This document shows, piece by piece, positions 62,449 to 64,000 of a DNA stretch of 64,000 nt. A model generated the notes under the pieces. That model saw nothing but the letters and a program-made list of their open reading frames with translations. It was not told the origin of the DNA and did not search any database. The stretch is from Terriglobia bacterium. Its GTDB lineage: Bacteria; Acidobacteriota; Terriglobia; Bryobacterales; UBA6623. Where the stretch lies: NCBI GenBank assembly GCA_009838515.1, contig VXRL01000065.1, forward strand, positions 107,972-171,971. The letters run 5' to 3'. Positions within the stretch are counted from its first letter, which is position 1, and every line of letters begins with the position of its first letter. The translations under genes and the position numbers were made by a program.

Positions 62449-62688
62449 TCAGAGGCGTTTGCGGCGCTCGGCCGCCTCAAGATCGTCCCTTGCGATCCCG
62501 AGGTCGCCAAGCATCTTGGCGAGCAATCCCTTGCCGATCTCCTTCTTCCGATCCTTGACAGTCGTCTTGCGCTTGCCCACGTAGAGCGTGCCGTGCGAAC
62601 CCGAGCCTTCTGATGCCACAAAACGAACCGCGAGACCCCTGTCCTTCGCCCAAGTACGGACTCTGACAATAAACTGCCGACCGTTGAT
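62449..62688 (-). CDS. hicA: HicA-like toxin with no standard start codon
   Basis: A 79-codon frame: INGRQFIVRVRTWAKDRGLA, then VRFVASEGSGSHGTLYVGKR, KTTVKDRKKEIGKGLLAKML and GDLGIARDDL. This is the HicA fold with the catalytic His in G-S-H-G-T. Relatives begin (M)NGRQF or (V)NGKR; here the first codon is ATC at 62688-62686, preceded closely by GGAGG. No ATG, GTG or TTG precedes Arg11, so either a rare ATC (or ATT at residue 7) is used, or the start codon has mutated and the toxin is silenced. It lies 17 bases upstream of hicB. Confidence 0.68.
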   Translation of the reverse strand: MNGRQFIVRVRTWAKDRGLAVRFVASEGSGSHGTLYVGKRKTTVKDRKKEIGKGLLAKMLGDLGIARDDLEAAERRKRL

Positions 62689-63055
62689 GCCTCCAGATTA
62701 GCAACCTGTACAAACGCCAGTCAAGGAATTTGCGTACATTTTTGCGCGCAACATTCTCCTGCCGGCGACGCCTACACTACCCGAGACAGAAGAAGATCCG
62801 ATGGCGATGCCCGATGTGCTCTCGGAACGTCAGGGCTCGACTCGGAACACCTAGAGAGGCATGGGCCGACGTCTTGGCGATCGTTCTCAGGGACGATGTC
62901 TGAGACGGCTGAAGGACCAGCTCTGGATATCCTCCCGAGCACCTGTTTAGCACCCGAGCTTCAGGCTCGAGAGTCGCCGCACAGTTGACCGTTAGACGAG
63001 CGGCCTCAGCCAACCCTGCTGCCGAGACGAGACCCCGGTCGAGCGCGGGATCGTC
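62689..63055. other. Intergenic region, no gene recognised
   Basis: 367 bases, somewhat less GC-rich. Presumably includes the promoter of hicAB (minus strand) at about 62700-62760. Short ORFs here show no family signature. Confidence 0.3.
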
Positions 63056-63850
63056 TCAGGCCTTGCTGCCCGACCCGCCCTCTTGGCCGCATTCCAGCCT
63101 GGCGATCTCCGCTCTCAGCCGGGCGACTTCGACTTCGGCGTCCTGCCGTGCGCGTTTCGCTTCGCGCCGCCGGCGTTCCGCCTCGTGTCGCCGCTGCTCT
63201 GCCTGGTGTCGCCGGCGTTCCGCCTCCAGCCGACCGCGCTCTGACTCCTCAAACGTCAGCAGGTCTTTCCCTGTCTTGGGATCCCGGAATCGCAGCAGGT
63301 GAGAATGCCCTGGCCGCTCATCCACCCGGACGTCTAGCCCTAGGACTTCGCTGCGGACCGATCCGTCCGGCCCCGTTGCTAGTGGCTCGTATCCCAATCC
63401 CCGCAGGGTTCCCCCCTCGAGACGCGTTCCTGCCCGCCTGGCCGCCTCTAGTAGTCCGGTAGGGTGGAATCGCCAGTACTCCTTCACACCGATGGAGGCG
63501 TACAAGGCCTGCTTGTCCCCGCAGTCGCAATCCTCGGTCGAGGGCGAGGACACTTCCAAGACGAAGCTTGGCGGCCGCCCAGCCTCCCACGGCTTGTAGG
63601 AGGGCGGAAGGGACTCCAGTCCCCGCGCCACGAACAGGTCCAGCGTGACCCGCTTGGTGTTGTCACCCTCTTGGTAGTAGAGGAACATGCTCGCTCCCAC
63701 CTGCACCCGATCGTGTCGTGCGAACCAAACCCGCAGCGTCGCAAGCGCATACAGGATCGCGTCGCCATGCTTGGGCAGCTCGGCGATCATTCTGCCGTCC
63801 GACGACGGGTATTCCACGGCCACCGTGGAAAGTGCTTTGGTGTCGGCCAT
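63056..63850 (-). CDS. Uma2-family (DUF820) restriction-like endonuclease with coiled-coil tail
   Basis: 264 residues. The PD-(D/E)xK fold of Uma2 proteins is seen in VTLDLFVARGLESLPP (Asp), PPSFVLEVSSPSTEDCDCGD (Glu) and KQALYASIGVKEYWRF. The C-terminal 75 residues are a highly charged coiled coil of repeated ERRRHQAEQRRHEAERRRRE units. The family is abundant in cyanobacteria and symbionts, often near mobile DNA, and its biological role is not established. Isolated gene on the minus strand; 63851-64000 shows nothing else. Confidence 0.85.
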   Translation of the reverse strand: MADTKALSTVAVEYPSSDGRMIAELPKHGDAILYALATLRVWFARHDRVQVGASMFLYYQEGDNTKRVTLDLFVARGLESLPPSYKPWEAGRPPSFVLEVSSPSTEDCDCGDKQALYASIGVKEYWRFHPTGLLEAARRAGTRLEGGTLRGLGYEPLATGPDGSVRSEVLGLDVRVDERPGHSHLLRFRDPKTGKDLLTFEESERGRLEAERRRHQAEQRRHEAERRRREAKRARQDAEVEVARLRAEIARLECGQEGGSGSKA

Positions 63851-64000
63851 GCCGGTTTCCGCGGCGCGTTCGCCACGCTCAGTCTAGCAGCGGCGGCGGG
63901 ATTCATTGGTCCGGGCAGGGCTGGACGAGATCGCCACACCCGCTTCCTATTGGGGCCGGATGCCAGTTGCCGCCGTAGGGTTCGCCACGTTGTGCTAGGC

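Noticed and set aside
1..64000. Global reassignment of TAG as a sense codon
   Set aside because: Malate synthase, the sulfatase, the cytochrome/monooxygenase-like gene and virB9 end at TAG at expected family lengths. At most, local suppression or chance remains possible.

Overview
The window is GC-rich bacterial DNA with no rRNA, tRNA or CRISPR array that I could find. Its content suggests an uncultivated, host-associated marine bacterium, most likely a sponge symbiont. The main reason is an operon of three genes at 9506-20929 (monomodular type I PKS/FAS, B12-type radical SAM enzyme, reductase-sulfotransferase fusion). This is the gene content I recall for the sponge-symbiont 'swf' cluster, whose product is unknown. 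A chondroitinase-like lyase, an arylsulfatase, a PSD1-type cytochrome c protein, a PQQ dehydrogenase and many toxin-antitoxin (TA) genes fit that lifestyle. The phylum cannot be fixed from this window.

Layout. 1-5071: a PSD1/DUF1549 cytochrome c protein (cut by the window edge), a decayed SSS-family symporter, and a PL8 chondroitinase ABC-like lyase. 5286-5991: a vapBC pair broken only by amber codons. 6261-7556: a TnpB element with near-perfect inverted ends and a 7-bp direct repeat, inserted immediately upstream of a malate synthase (7563-9455). 9506-20929: the swf-type operon on the minus strand. 21605-33923: two paralogous RND efflux adaptor/pump pairs on the plus strand, separated by a minus-strand sulfatase and an FG-GAP/ASPIC protein. 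34186-36403: a PQQ-dehydrogenase relic and an operon of a redoxin and a cytochrome c/copper-monooxygenase-like protein. 38588-40870: a cytochrome c-PQQ dehydrogenase.

36643-49477 is a dense TA and conflict region, interrupted by the PQQ dehydrogenase. It holds an XRE-ImmA/PIN pair, mntA-hepT, hicAB, an AAA/DUF4143 ATPase, an AbiEii-like nucleotidyltransferase with an unknown partner, an AbiEii relic, a primase-helicase of the TOTE type, and higA with a higB stump.

49680-61571 is a tightly overlapping conjugation (Trb/VirB) operon behind a strong sigma70-like promoter. It encodes VirB2, B3, B4, B9, B10, TrbJ, B6, B8, a small membrane protein, two mobilisation-module proteins and the VirD4 coupling ATPase. 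No VirB11 ATPase and no recognisable relaxase is in the window. It is followed by a PIN relic, a second hicAB pair whose toxin lacks a standard start codon, and a Uma2-family nuclease.

Links between genes. The PKS probably builds a reduced acyl chain on its ACP. The radical SAM enzyme could modify it, the reductase could release it as an aldehyde or alcohol, and the fused sulfotransferase could sulfate it. The adjacent RND pumps could export the product. These links are inferred from domain content and position only.
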